Below, in pieces: positions 8,546 to 17,246 of a DNA stretch of 33,286 nucleotides (its first letter is position 1; each line of letters opens with the position of its first letter). A model generated the notes under the pieces. It saw only the letters and a list, made by a program, of their open reading frames with translations. It made no database searches and was not told the origin of the DNA. Both the position numbers and the translations under genes were made by a program. The stretch is taken from contig CAKSZY010000022.1 in NCBI GenBank assembly GCA_934526015.1, forward strand, positions 1-33,286. The letters are read 5' to 3'. This DNA comes from an uncultured Dokdonella sp. (lineage in GTDB: Bacteria; Pseudomonadota; Gammaproteobacteria; Xanthomonadales; Rhodanobacteraceae).

Positions 8546-9568
8546 ATGCCCGCCCGCCCCGCCGACCTGCCGAAACTGCTCGCCGCACCCGAATTGCGGC
8601 CGGTGTGGCTGATCGCCGGCGCCGAGCACCTGCTCGTGCTCGAGGCGGCCGACCGCCTGCGGGCGCGGGCAAGGGAACTCGGTCATCTCGAACGCGAGGT
8701 GTTCGATGCCGATGCCCGCTTCGACTGGAACGAACTGGCCGCCAGCGGACAGGCGATGTCGCTGTTCGCGTCGCGTCGCCTGATCGACGTGCGCCTGCCG
8801 ACCGGCAAGCCCGGCAAGGACGGGGCCGCCACGCTCGCCGCCTGGGCGGCGTCGCCGCCGCCCGACACCGTGCTGCTGGTCACCGCGCAGGACTGGAGCA
8901 AGCAGCACGAAGGCGCGTGGGTGACCGCCTTCGACCGCGCCGGCGTGGTCCTGCCGATGTGGCCGCTGAAGCGCGAGGAGATGCCGGCATGGATCGGCGC
9001 GCGCCTCGCCTCGCGCGGGGTCAAGGCGACTCCGGATGCGGTCGAGCGCCTGGTCGAACGGGTCGAGGGCAACCTGCTCGCCGCCGCCCAGGAGGTCGAC
9101 AAGCTGGCCCTGCTGCTCGATGGTGCCGTGCTCGACGTCGACACGCTCGAGGCGAGCGTCGCCGACGACGCACGCTTCGATGCCTTCCGCCTCACCGATG
9201 CGGCGCTCGGCGGCGATGCCGCACGCGCGCTGCGCATCGTCGCCGGCCTCAAGGCCGAGGGCGAGGAAGCGATCCCGTTGCTTGGCTGGATGCTGACCCA
9301 GTTGCGCGCCGTGCACCGGCTGTCGCTGGCCGGAGCCAATCTCGCCCAGGCGTTCCGCAACGAGCGCGTGTGGGACGTGCGCCAGCCGCTGTTCCGGCGC
9401 GCCCTCAAGGCCGGCGACGCGGCGCATTGGGAGCGCTGCCTGGTGCAGGCGGCGCGCATCGACCGCATCGCCAAGGGGCGCGGAGACGGCGACGTCTGGC
9501 GCGAGATCGAGCGCCTGGTCGCGGCGATCGCGGCGCCGCGGCGCGGCGGCGAACTGCTCGCGCGCTGA
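8546..9568 (+). CDS. holA: DNA polymerase III subunit delta
   Basis: HolA is the delta subunit of the clamp loader; it opens the beta sliding clamp during replication. The 340-residue length is normal. Visible family features are the N-terminal VWLIAGAEHLLVLEAADRLR segment (about 19-38), which reads as the usual leading-helix region, the central EGNLLAAAQEVDKLALL helix (about 174-190), and the DARFDAFRLTDAALGGD region opening the C-terminal collar domain. The start codon lacks a Shine-Dalgarno sequence but fits the family's N-terminus. The stop codon overlaps the nadD start by one base (TGATG), so the two are translationally coupled. lptE, its usual upstream partner, is separated by the opposing M36 gene. 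Confidence 0.92.
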   Translation: MPARPADLPKLLAAPELRPVWLIAGAEHLLVLEAADRLRARARELGHLEREVFDADARFDWNELAASGQAMSLFASRRLIDVRLPTGKPGKDGAATLAAWAASPPPDTVLLVTAQDWSKQHEGAWVTAFDRAGVVLPMWPLKREEMPAWIGARLASRGVKATPDAVERLVERVEGNLLAAAQEVDKLALLLDGAVLDVDTLEASVADDARFDAFRLTDAALGGDAARALRIVAGLKAEGEEAIPLLGWMLTQLRAVHRLSLAGANLAQAFRNERVWDVRQPLFRRALKAGDAAHWERCLVQAARIDRIAKGRGDGDVWREIERLVAAIAAPRRGGELLAR

Positions 9569-10212
9569 TGCGTGCGCTGGCGATCCTCGGCGGCACCTTC
9601 GATCCGGTCCATCTCGGCCACCTGCGCGTGGCCTGGGAGGCGGCGACCGCGCTCGACGCCGAACTCGACCTGATGCCGGCCAGCGTGCCGCCGCATCGAC
9701 CGCAGCCGGTTGCCTCGACCGCGCAACGCGTGGCGATCCTCGAAGCGGCCCTGCGCGGGCAGTCGCGAATCGGCCTCGACCTGCGCGAACTCGCGCGCAG
9801 CGGTCCTTCATGGACGATCGACACCCTGATCGAGTTGCGCGGCGAGATCGGTCCGCGCCGTCCGCTCGTGCTGCTGGTCGGCGCCGATGCCTGGGCCGGA
9901 CTGGCAGGCTGGCATCGCTGGCGCGAACTGTTCGATCACGCGCACATCGGCGTGCTGACGCGGGGCGGGGTGCAGGCGGTCGAACCGGAAGCCCTGGCCG
10001 TGGAAGTCGCGCCGCGCCGGACGACCGATCGTGCCGCCATCGCCGCCGCGCCGGCCGGCTGCGTGATCGACATTGCCGTGTCCGCGCTCGAGATATCGGC
10101 AACCCGCATCCGCGCCCTCCTCGCCGCCGGCGAAGAGCCGCGCTGGCTCGTACCCGATGCGCTGCTGGCCGATCCGGCGCTGCTGGCGCCGTACCGGCGA
10201 GTTGAGGGTTAG
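9568..10212 (+). CDS. nadD: Nicotinate-nucleotide adenylyltransferase
   Basis: NadD transfers AMP from ATP to nicotinate mononucleotide, giving deamido-NAD in NAD biosynthesis. The 214-residue product begins with the nucleotidyltransferase signature GGTFDPVHLGH (residues 8-18). Near the end it has ISATRIR, the variant of the ISSTxIR motif that binds the ATP phosphates. The DAWAGLAGWHRWREL segment is the typical substrate-side region. It overlaps holA by one base. The last codons, including the TAG stop, lie within a GGGGCGA-type heptamer repeat, so the C-terminal VEG may be repeat-derived. The usual downstream rsfS gene is absent; a convergent gene follows instead. Confidence 0.95.
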   Translation: MRALAILGGTFDPVHLGHLRVAWEAATALDAELDLMPASVPPHRPQPVASTAQRVAILEAALRGQSRIGLDLRELARSGPSWTIDTLIELRGEIGPRRPLVLLVGADAWAGLAGWHRWRELFDHAHIGVLTRGGVQAVEPEALAVEVAPRRTTDRAAIAAAPAGCVIDIAVSALEISATRIRALLAAGEEPRWLVPDALLADPALLAPYRRVEG

Positions 10213-10228
10213 GGGCGAGGGGCGAGGG
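10205..10228. repeat. Short heptamer array at the nadD end
   Basis: A run of GGGGCGA-like heptamers begins inside the last nadD codons and provides the TAG stop. It is an inverted counterpart of the longer CCCCTCG/CCCCTAG array at 10320-10391, so the intergenic segment is bracketed by inverted G-rich arrays. Confidence 0.75.
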
Positions 10229-10286
10229 TGCGAGAACCGGGCGTCGCCGCACTCGAATACGTGGTACGGCCTGCTCCTGTAGCACC

Positions 10287-10312
10287 CTCGCAAACTTGTC
10301 CCGATTTGCGAG
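10287..10312. terminator. Hairpin between convergent nadD and isomerase genes
   Basis: CTCGCAAA (10287-10294) and TTTGCGAG (10305-10312) form a perfect 8-bp stem with a 10-base loop. It sits midway between two convergent genes, where a bidirectional terminator would be placed. There is no long T-tract on either side, so intrinsic termination is uncertain. Confidence 0.35.
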
Positions 10313-10319
10313 TTTCGAG

Positions 10320-10391
10320 CCCTCGCCCCTCGCCCCTCGCCCCTCACCCTAGCCCCTAGCCCCTAGCCCCTAGCCCCTAGCCCCTATCCCC
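10320..10391. repeat. CCCCTCG/CCCCTAG heptamer tandem array
   Basis: About ten 7-base units lie in tandem: roughly three CCCCTCG-type units, a transition, then CCCCTAG units and a degenerate end. The minus strand reads as regularly spaced runs of four G separated by CTA or CGA, a classic G-quadruplex pattern. The array covers the last codons and the TAG stop of the opposing enoyl-CoA isomerase gene. Confidence 0.85.
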
Positions 10392-11141
10392 CTTCAACTT
10401 CGCCACGAGCGCGCCGAGCACCTGCTGCGCCTCGGCCGAGAACCAGCGGTCGACGAAATGCGCGGTGTCCATGGCGCCGGGAGCGTCGAACAGGGCGACC
10501 AGGTCGGCGCGGGCGAGGCGGCGCGTCTCCGCCATCGCTTCCGGCGGCAGGGCCAGCAGTTCGCGCAGCCAGGCCAGCGAGCGCGCAACCACGAACTCGG
10601 CATCGATCAGTTCGTCGACCAGGCCGATCGCCTGCGCCTGTGCGGCATCGACCATCGCGCCGGCCACCATCAGCCGCTCGGCGCGGTGGCTGCCGAGCAG
10701 GCGCCGCAGTGCGGCCTGGATCACCTCGGGAACGACCAGGCCGACCTGGGTCTCGTTGAGGCCGATGCGGTACGCACCGCGCGCCATGATCCGGCAGTCG
10801 CAGAAGATCGACAGCACCGCACCGCCGGCCGGGCTGTGGCCGGTCACCGCGGCGACGATCGGAATCGGCGAGGCCGCCAGGGCGCGCAACAGGCCGAAAA
10901 AGTCGGCCCATACGACCTGCATGGCGGCGCGATCCAGACGCAGCAGCGAGGGCACGTCGAGGCCGGCGGAGAACAGGCCGGGCCGTCCCGACAACACCAC
11001 CCCGCGCGCGCCGCCCGCAGCGGCCGATTCGACGGCCTCGCGCAGCGCGCGGATCAGTTCGGCGTCGAGCGCGTTGACCGGCGGACGTGCGAGGCGCAGT
11101 TCGAGGATGTCGTCGTGGCGCAGGGATTCGAGGATCGTCAT
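10377..11141 (-). CDS. Enoyl-CoA hydratase/isomerase family protein, 3,2-enoyl-CoA isomerase-like
   Basis: The 254-residue crotonase-fold protein has the CoA/oxyanion region GLFSAGLDVPSLL (about 57-69) and GHSPAGGAVLSIFCDCRIMA (about 106-125). It lacks the paired glutamates in the usual hydratase spacing. Instead it carries GLNETQVGLVVP, which resembles the segment bearing the single catalytic glutamate of mitochondrial-type delta3,delta2-enoyl-CoA isomerase as I recall it. It most likely shifts double bonds during beta-oxidation of unsaturated fatty acids; another crotonase activity cannot be excluded. The ATG at 11141 is preferred because upstream in-frame sequence is low-complexity Pro/Phe. 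The C-terminal GDRG and stop lie inside a heptamer array. It is co-directional with the DUF4139 gene 76 bases upstream. Confidence 0.85.
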   Translation of the reverse strand: MTILESLRHDDILELRLARPPVNALDAELIRALREAVESAAAGGARGVVLSGRPGLFSAGLDVPSLLRLDRAAMQVVWADFFGLLRALAASPIPIVAAVTGHSPAGGAVLSIFCDCRIMARGAYRIGLNETQVGLVVPEVIQAALRRLLGSHRAERLMVAGAMVDAAQAQAIGLVDELIDAEFVVARSLAWLRELLALPPEAMAETRRLARADLVALFDAPGAMDTAHFVDRWFSAEAQQVLGALVAKLKGDRG

Positions 11142-11217
11142 GGTCGCTTCGGAATCGGGGAACGGAAAAGGAAAGGGGGACGGGGGCCGGCAATGCGTGC
11201 GCGGCCCGCGGGCCGGT

Positions 11218-12642
11218 TCATTCGTCGGCCGGCGTCCACGCATAGGCGACGCTGTAGTCGAGCACGGCCTTGCCGTTGGCCGGCACGCCGACCTCGAACT
11301 CGAGCGTGTCGGGCGTCTGCCGGCTCGGCTTGACGCTGGAGGAGGCGAGTTTCCATTGCGTCCAGCGATTCGGATGTTCGCGCACGGTCACCGTGCGGGC
11401 GCGGTCGCCGGCATTGGTCAGGGTGATGCGGAAGCCCTCGTTCATCGTGCGCGCCGCCCGATCGACGGCAAACGCGCTGCGCTCGCGGCTGGCTGCAAGC
11501 TCGAAGGCCAGGCCGAGGCCGAGATCGACGACCTGTCCCTTCGGCGTGTCGGCGACGCGGTTCTCGCCGAGGAACTCGAGTTCGCCGTCACGGTCGCGGG
11601 TGAGCACGCGCAGGTAGCCGGCCGGCAGGTTCTCCTCGGCGGTGAAGTGCAGCGTGCCGACTACCGGTCCGCTGCTGCGCGGGGCGCCGACCGCTCCGAG
11701 CATCGGCTTCGGCGGATACCAGGTATTGCCGGATTCGAACAGCCAGCTGCGCCGGCAGACGAGTTCACGCGCGGCGTACAGCGGCACCTGGGTCACGCTG
11801 GCATCGGGCAGGTCGAGCGCGCCGTCGAGGCTGAAACTGCGGTAGTCGCCGAGCGCGGATTGTTCGGGCGGCGTGCCGTCGGCGAAGGCTTCGCTGTGCA
11901 TGGCCTTCACCATCATCGGCTGCGGCATCGACGCCTTGGCGAAGTTCGGCGTGCCGGCGATCAGCTTCAGGCGCGCCGCCGCATAGTCGCGGCCGCTGCG
12001 GTTGGCGATGCTGGCGAGCGCCTCGAAGCGCAGCGTGCAGGCATCGGCATCGGCGAGCACGGCCGAATAGGCGGCGCGCCAGCCGAGGCCGCTGGTCGGA
12101 TAGGTCAGGCGCACGCGTTCGCTGCCGGCCTTGCCGTCGACGGCAAGGTGCAGGGTGCTGCCGGGCTGACCGCTGCCGGCAGCGAAGCGCACGCTGGAGT
12201 AGTCGTGCACGTAATGCACGCGGCCGTCGGCGGTGCGCACGCCGATGCCGTTGCCGTCGATGCTGAGCAGCACGCCGGCGACCAGCAGGCGATCGCTGCC
12301 GTGCACTTCGACCGTCTCGCCGCGATGCGCCGCCAGCAAACCGGAATCCCCGGCGGCGAGCACGCGCTGGGCCAGCACGCGCGTGCCGCGGCCGGTGTCG
12401 ATGGCGACCGCTTCGGCATCGAGGGTCGAGGGCAGGCCGTCGATGACCACGGTCTGGCGTCCGCCGGCAAGTTCCAGCACGCGTGATTCGTGCACGACCG
12501 CGTAGCCGTCGGCGACCGGCGAGCCGCCGCCTTCGAACAGTGCGCCGCCGTCGCTGCGGTAGATCGTCAGCGCCGCTTCGTCGGCGGCTGCGGCGGGAAG
12601 GGTCAAGCTGGCGGCGATGGCCGACGCGAAGATGCGGTGCAT
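11218..12642 (-). CDS. DUF4139 domain-containing secreted protein
   Basis: The 474-residue protein has a signal peptide (MHRIFASAIAASLTLPAAAA, residues 1-20). It resembles DUF4139 proteins: beta-rich, with YPTSGLGWRAAYSAVL near the middle, a NRSGRDYAAARLKLIAG strand pair, and a C-terminal TLTNAGDRARTVTVREH segment typical of the family. The expected location is periplasmic or outer-envelope. No enzymatic motif is visible, and the family has no established molecular function to my knowledge. It is divergent from the PCuAC gene (62 bases between starts), so the two could share a control region. Family assignment is reasonable; role unknown. Confidence 0.8.
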   Translation of the reverse strand: MHRIFASAIAASLTLPAAAADEAALTIYRSDGGALFEGGGSPVADGYAVVHESRVLELAGGRQTVVIDGLPSTLDAEAVAIDTGRGTRVLAQRVLAAGDSGLLAAHRGETVEVHGSDRLLVAGVLLSIDGNGIGVRTADGRVHYVHDYSSVRFAAGSGQPGSTLHLAVDGKAGSERVRLTYPTSGLGWRAAYSAVLADADACTLRFEALASIANRSGRDYAAARLKLIAGTPNFAKASMPQPMMVKAMHSEAFADGTPPEQSALGDYRSFSLDGALDLPDASVTQVPLYAARELVCRRSWLFESGNTWYPPKPMLGAVGAPRSSGPVVGTLHFTAEENLPAGYLRVLTRDRDGELEFLGENRVADTPKGQVVDLGLGLAFELAASRERSAFAVDRAARTMNEGFRITLTNAGDRARTVTVREHPNRWTQWKLASSSVKPSRQTPDTLEFEVGVPANGKAVLDYSVAYAWTPADE

Positions 12643-12704
12643 GGTCGCGGATTCCTGGGCAGGGGAACGGGCGACGTATCATAGCCGCGCAACCGGAGAT
12701 GCCC

Positions 12705-13166
12705 ATGAACATCGTGCAACGCTGCGCCGCATTCGCCCTCATCGCACTCGTTCCGCTCGCTGCCGGAGCCGCGGGGACCCTGGTGGTCGCGGATGCCTGG
12801 ATTCCGGAGGCGCCTCCGGGCATGGCGATGCATGCCGGCTATGCCACCCTGAGCAATGCCGGCGACGCGCCGTTGACCATCCAGGGTGCGGCGTCGGCGC
12901 AGTACGGCGACGTGTCGATCCACGAGACGGTCGTCGTCGACGGCGTGTCGAAGATGCGCGCGCTCGACGAAATCACCCTCGCGCCCGGCGCCGAAGTGAA
13001 GCTCGCTCCGGGCGGTCGTCACCTCATGCTGATGCAGCCGGTCTCGGCGCCGGCCACCGGCAGCGAGGTCGGCATCGACTTCATCCTCGCCGACGGTCGT
13101 CGCATCACCGCTTCCTTCGCCGTGCGCGCGCGCGACGACGCTCCGCACGCGCACGACCATCACTGA
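12705..13166 (+). CDS. Periplasmic PCuAC-type copper chaperone
   Basis: PCuAC proteins bind Cu(I) in the periplasm and help deliver it to the CuA site of cytochrome oxidase. The 153-residue product has a signal peptide (about 1-22, ending LAAGAAG). The full ligand pattern is present with exact spacing: His73, ten residues, Met84, twenty-one residues, His106, one residue, Met108. The C-terminus is histidine-rich (HAHDHH), a possible extra copper site seen in some homologues. An in-frame ATG at 12699 abuts GGAG directly, so the ATG at 12705, six bases after GGAG, is preferred. The neighbouring genes are not copper genes, so its oxidase partner must lie elsewhere. Confidence 0.93.
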   Translation: MNIVQRCAAFALIALVPLAAGAAGTLVVADAWIPEAPPGMAMHAGYATLSNAGDAPLTIQGAASAQYGDVSIHETVVVDGVSKMRALDEITLAPGAEVKLAPGGRHLMLMQPVSAPATGSEVGIDFILADGRRITASFAVRARDDAPHAHDHH

Positions 13167-13297
13167 ACGACGCGTGCGGCCCGGCGGGCGATGCCGGAGC
13201 GCGACCGGCGGCGCCCGCGCCGTACGCTGCGGATTGCCTTTTGTTGCGACGCATCGAAGAATGCGCGACCGCTGCCGCCGTTTCCGCCGCCGAACCG

Positions 13298-15913
13298 ATG
13301 AACGTCGCCACCCCCGTGCCGCTGCCTGCCGACGCCCCCTGGGTGGTCGTCAAGTTCGGCGGCAGCAGCGTGTCGACGCGCGCGCGCTGGGACAACATCG
13401 CGCGCATCGCCGCCGCCCATCGCGCCCGCGGCCGGCGCGTGCTGATCGTGGTCTCGGCGTTGTCGGGCACCACCGACCAGCTCAAGGCGATCACCGAGAC
13501 GCATGCCGACGAGGCGCGCTGTCGCGCCATCCAGGCCGGTCTCGTCGCGCGCCACCGCGCGCTGGCGAGCGAACTCGGCCTGCCGGCGGACCCCGCCTTC
13601 GATGATCGCCTCGCGCAACTCGACCGGCTGATCGCCGACCCGCGCCGCGCGACCGCAGCGTATGCGTGGCAGGCCGAACTGCTGGCCTGCGGCGAACTGC
13701 TGTCGAGCACGCTCGGCGCCCTGCATCTCGCCGCCGGCGGCCAGCCGACGCAGTGGCTGGATGCGCGCGAGTTCCTGGCCGCGGCGCGCCTGCCGAACCA
13801 GACCGAATGGGCCTGCTGGCTGTCGGCCTCGGTGCCGATGGCGCGCGATGCGGCATGCAGCGCACGTCTCGCCGCGCAAGGCGAGGTGTTCATCTCGCAG
13901 GGATTCATCGCGCGCGCCGCCGGTGGTGCGACCGCCACCCTCGGCCGTGGCGGATCGGACACCTCGGCGGCGTGTTTCGGCGCGCTGCTCGGCGCCGAGC
14001 TCGTCGAGATCTGGACCGACGTGCCGGGCATGTTCAGCGCCAATCCGCGCCAGGTTCCGGAGGCGCGCCTGCTGTCCGCGCTCGATTACGCCGAAGCCCA
14101 GGAAATCGCCACCACCGGCGCCAAGGTGCTGCATCCGCGCTGCATCCACCCGCTGCGCGAGGCGCGCGTGCCGCTGGTCATCAAGGACACCAACCGTCCC
14201 GACCTTGCCGGCACCACGATCGCGGCGTCGGCCGCGCAGGTGGCGCCGAGCGTCAAGGCGATCAGTTCGCGCAAGGGCATCACCCTGGTGTCGATGGAGT
14301 CGATCAGCATGTGGCAGCAGGTCGGCTTCCTCGCCGACGTGTTCGAGGCGTTCAAGCGCCACGGCCTTTCGGTCGACCTGATCGGATCGGCCGAGACCAA
14401 CGTCACCGTCTCGCTGGATCCTTCCGACAACCTGCTGACTTCGGACGTGCTGTCGCGCCTGTGCGCCGATCTCGAACCGTTCTGCCGGGTGAAGGTGATC
14501 GCGCCGTGCGCGGCGATCACCCTGGTCGGGCGCGGCATGCGCTCGATGCTGCACAAGCTCTCCGCCGTGCTCGCCGAGTTCGGCGCGCTCGACGTGCACC
14601 TCATCTCGCAGTCGTCGAACAACCTCAACCTGACCTTCGTCGTCGACGAGGGCCTGGTCGACGACCTCGTGCCGCGCCTGCATGCGCTGCTGATCCGCGC
14701 TGGCGCCATGCGCGTGGACGATGCCGAGGTGTTCGGCCCGAGCTGGCGCGAGATCGAACGCGGGGAATCGCCGCCGCCGCGGCCGGCCTGGTGGCGCGCG
14801 GCACGCGCCGGACTGCTCGCGCTGGCGAGCGAGGGAACGCCACGCTACGTCTACGACCTCGCCACCGTGCGCACGCAGGCGCGCGGCCTGCGCACGATCG
14901 CCGCGGTCGACCGCTGGCACTACGCACTGAAGGCCAATCCGCACCCCGACATCCTGCGCGCGCTCGACGGCGAAGGCTTTGCCTTCGAGTGCGTGTCGTG
15001 GAACGAGGTCGAAGCGGTGCGCCGCGCGCTGCCTTCACTCGCGCCCGAACGCATCCTGTTCACGCCGAACTTCGCTGCGCGCGAGGAATACCGCGCCGCG
15101 GTCGCCGCCGGCGTGCGCGTCACCCTCGATGCCCTGCATCCGATCGTCGAGTGGGGCGGGGACTTCGCCGGCCATGACCTCTTCCTGCGCGTCGACCTCG
15201 GTGCCGGCCGCGGCCACCACGACAAGGTCAAGACCGGCGGCGCGCAATCGAAGTTCGGCGTCGCCCTCGATGCGATCGAGACCTTTCGGGCGCATGCACG
15301 CGAACACGGCGCGCGCATCACCGGCCTGCATGCGCACCTCGGCTCCGGCATCCTCGATGCCCGCCACTGGCGCGGCGTCTGTGCCGACCTGGCCAGCCTC
15401 GCCGAGCGTTTCAACAAGGTCGAGGTGCTCGATCTCGGCGGCGGTCTCGGCGTGCCTTCGCGACCCGACGACGAACCGCTCGACCTCGCCGCGATCGGCG
15501 CCGCGCTCGCCGAGGTCCGCCGGGCCTACCCGCAGTTCGCGCTGTGGATGGAGCCGGGCCGTTACCTGGTGGCCGAGGCCGGCGTGCTGCTCGCCCGCGT
15601 CACCCAGCTCAAGCACAAGGGTGAAGTCGCCTACGTCGGCGTCGATGCCGGCATGAACTCGCTGATCCGTCCGGCGCTGTACGAAGCCTGGCACGAGATC
15701 GTCAACCTGAGCCGCCTCGGCGAGCCGGCGACCGGACTCGTGCAGGTGGTCGGGCCGATCTGCGAGAGCGGCGACATCCTCGGCAGCCACCGGCGCCTGC
15801 CGGAATGCCGCGAAGGCGACGTGCTGCTGATCGCCGAAGCCGGTGCCTACGGCGCGGTCATGGCCTCGCGCTACAACCTGCGCGAGCCGGCTGCCGAAGT
15901 GGTGCGGCCATGA
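13298..15913 (+). CDS. lysAC: Bifunctional aspartate kinase/diaminopimelate decarboxylase
   Basis: This 871-residue fusion carries the first and last enzymes of lysine synthesis. Residues about 10-300 are the aspartate kinase (VVVKFGGSSVS near 14-24; TTGAKVLHPRCI), followed by ACT regulatory domains (about 320-470). Residues about 500-870 are a fold-III PLP decarboxylase. Its PLP lysine is K545 in YALKANPHPDIL; HAHLGSG, the LGGGLGVPS phosphate loop and catalytic Cys822 in CESGD follow. Aspartate kinase makes aspartyl phosphate; the decarboxylase converts meso-DAP to lysine. The fusion is known from Xanthomonas and Xylella. No strong Shine-Dalgarno is seen before the ATG at 13298, chosen because the kinase motif starts there. 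Its stop overlaps the murL start (ATGA). The ACT domains predict amino-acid feedback control; no transcriptional signal was identified. Confidence 0.95.
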   Translation: MNVATPVPLPADAPWVVVKFGGSSVSTRARWDNIARIAAAHRARGRRVLIVVSALSGTTDQLKAITETHADEARCRAIQAGLVARHRALASELGLPADPAFDDRLAQLDRLIADPRRATAAYAWQAELLACGELLSSTLGALHLAAGGQPTQWLDAREFLAAARLPNQTEWACWLSASVPMARDAACSARLAAQGEVFISQGFIARAAGGATATLGRGGSDTSAACFGALLGAELVEIWTDVPGMFSANPRQVPEARLLSALDYAEAQEIATTGAKVLHPRCIHPLREARVPLVIKDTNRPDLAGTTIAASAAQVAPSVKAISSRKGITLVSMESISMWQQVGFLADVFEAFKRHGLSVDLIGSAETNVTVSLDPSDNLLTSDVLSRLCADLEPFCRVKVIAPCAAITLVGRGMRSMLHKLSAVLAEFGALDVHLISQSSNNLNLTFVVDEGLVDDLVPRLHALLIRAGAMRVDDAEVFGPSWREIERGESPPPRPAWWRAARAGLLALASEGTPRYVYDLATVRTQARGLRTIAAVDRWHYALKANPHPDILRALDGEGFAFECVSWNEVEAVRRALPSLAPERILFTPNFAAREEYRAAVAAGVRVTLDALHPIVEWGGDFAGHDLFLRVDLGAGRGHHDKVKTGGAQSKFGVALDAIETFRAHAREHGARITGLHAHLGSGILDARHWRGVCADLASLAERFNKVEVLDLGGGLGVPSRPDDEPLDLAAIGAALAEVRRAYPQFALWMEPGRYLVAEAGVLLARVTQLKHKGEVAYVGVDAGMNSLIRPALYEAWHEIVNLSRLGEPATGLVQVVGPICESGDILGSHRRLPECREGDVLLIAEAGAYGAVMASRYNLREPAAEVVRP

Positions 15914-17244
15914 CCCTGCCTGACCCGCGCGCGGCGCAGTGTTTCCGCTTCGTCCGCCGCAGTTGCGTGCAGGGGCGGGTGGAACTCGTCTATGCCTTCG
16001 ACGACGGCCCCGAACTGGTCGAGACGATCGTCTTCCCCGATGCGCCGACGCTCGCGGCGGAACGCGCATCCGCCTTCGAGGCCGCGCTCGACCTGCTGCA
16101 TTTCATTGCCGGCGTCAGCTACTACAAGGCCGGCGTGCCGCCGACGATCGCGGTCGAAACGCGTTGGCCCGACGCCGCCACGGCCGCCTTCCTCGACGAG
16201 CTGTATCTGCACGGTCTCGGCGAGTTCGCCTGGGCCAACCGCCTCGACCTCGACGGCCGCATCCGCTTTCCGCTCGGCGAAACGCCGGCCGGGCCGGCGA
16301 CGGATCTCGGCCTGTCGCGACGCGCGCTGGTGCCGATCGGCGGCGGCAAGGATTCGCTGGTCAGCATCGAATTGCTGAAGGCGACCGGCGAACCGGCGAC
16401 CGCGGTGTGGGTCGGCAATTCGCCGCTGATCGAAGCCTGCGCGGCGCGCACCGGCCTGCCCATGCTCAACATCGCCCGTTCGATCTCGCCCGTGTTGTTC
16501 GACTACAACCGCCTCGGCGCGTGGAACGGCCACATCCCGGTCACCGCGATCAACTCGGCGATCCTCGTCGTCGCCGCGCTGCTGTACGGCTTCGACGCGA
16601 TCCTGTTCTCGAACGAGCGCTCGGCGTCGAGCGCGACGCTCGAAGCCGACGGCCGCGAAGTGAATCACCAGTGGAGCAAGGGCTGGCGCTTCGAGGACGG
16701 TTTCCGCGCCCTCCTGCATGCCGGGGTCGCCTCCGATCTCGACTACTGCTCGCTGCTGCGCCCGTTGTCGGAACTGGCGGTGGCCGCGCGCTTCGCCCGC
16801 GAGACGCGCTACGACGAGGTGTTCTCGAGCTGCAACCGCAACTTCCGCATCCTCGGACCGCGTCCGGCCGACCGCTGGTGCGGGCAGTGTCCGAAGTGCC
16901 ATTTCGTCTTCCTCGCCCTGGCCCCGTTCATGCCGAAGCCGCGCCTGCTGGCGATCTTCGGCCGCAACCTGCTCGACGACGAGGCGCTCGCGCCGGGCTT
17001 CGACGCGCTGGTCGAGTACCGCGACCACAAGCCGTTCGAATGCGTCGGCGAGGGCCGTGAATCGCGCGCCGCGTTCGCCGCACTGGCGCGCCTCGCCGAG
17101 TGGCGCGAGGACGCCCTGATCGAGCGCTACGCACGCGAGATCGCTCCGCAACTGGCGGACGTGCCGACGCTCGACAGCCTGCTCGAGCCCGCAGGTCCGC
17201 ATCACGTTCCGCCGGCCCTGCGCGCCGCGCTCGGCCTTGCCTGA
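15910..17244 (+). CDS. murL: UDP-N-acetylmuramoyl-L-alanyl-L-glutamate epimerase
   Basis: MurL inverts the terminal L-Glu of UDP-MurNAc-L-Ala-L-Glu to D-Glu, using ATP and Mg, in cytoplasmic peptidoglycan synthesis. It replaces the need for free D-Glu made by MurI. The 444-residue product carries a PP-loop-like IGGGKDS (143-149) for ATP and a cysteine cluster WCGQCPKC (Cys324, 327, 330). It also has the FSNERSASSATLEADGREVNHQW region shared with its family (first 20 residues from about 232). The start ATG overlaps the lysAC stop by four bases, indicating coupled translation, and murD2 follows two bases after its stop. The assignment rests on these motifs plus the adjoining MurD-type ligase, the same arrangement as the characterised Xanthomonas pair. 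Confidence 0.93.
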   Translation: MTLPDPRAAQCFRFVRRSCVQGRVELVYAFDDGPELVETIVFPDAPTLAAERASAFEAALDLLHFIAGVSYYKAGVPPTIAVETRWPDAATAAFLDELYLHGLGEFAWANRLDLDGRIRFPLGETPAGPATDLGLSRRALVPIGGGKDSLVSIELLKATGEPATAVWVGNSPLIEACAARTGLPMLNIARSISPVLFDYNRLGAWNGHIPVTAINSAILVVAALLYGFDAILFSNERSASSATLEADGREVNHQWSKGWRFEDGFRALLHAGVASDLDYCSLLRPLSELAVAARFARETRYDEVFSSCNRNFRILGPRPADRWCGQCPKCHFVFLALAPFMPKPRLLAIFGRNLLDDEALAPGFDALVEYRDHKPFECVGEGRESRAAFAALARLAEWREDALIERYAREIAPQLADVPTLDSLLEPAGPHHVPPALRAALGLA

Positions 17245-17246
17245 CC

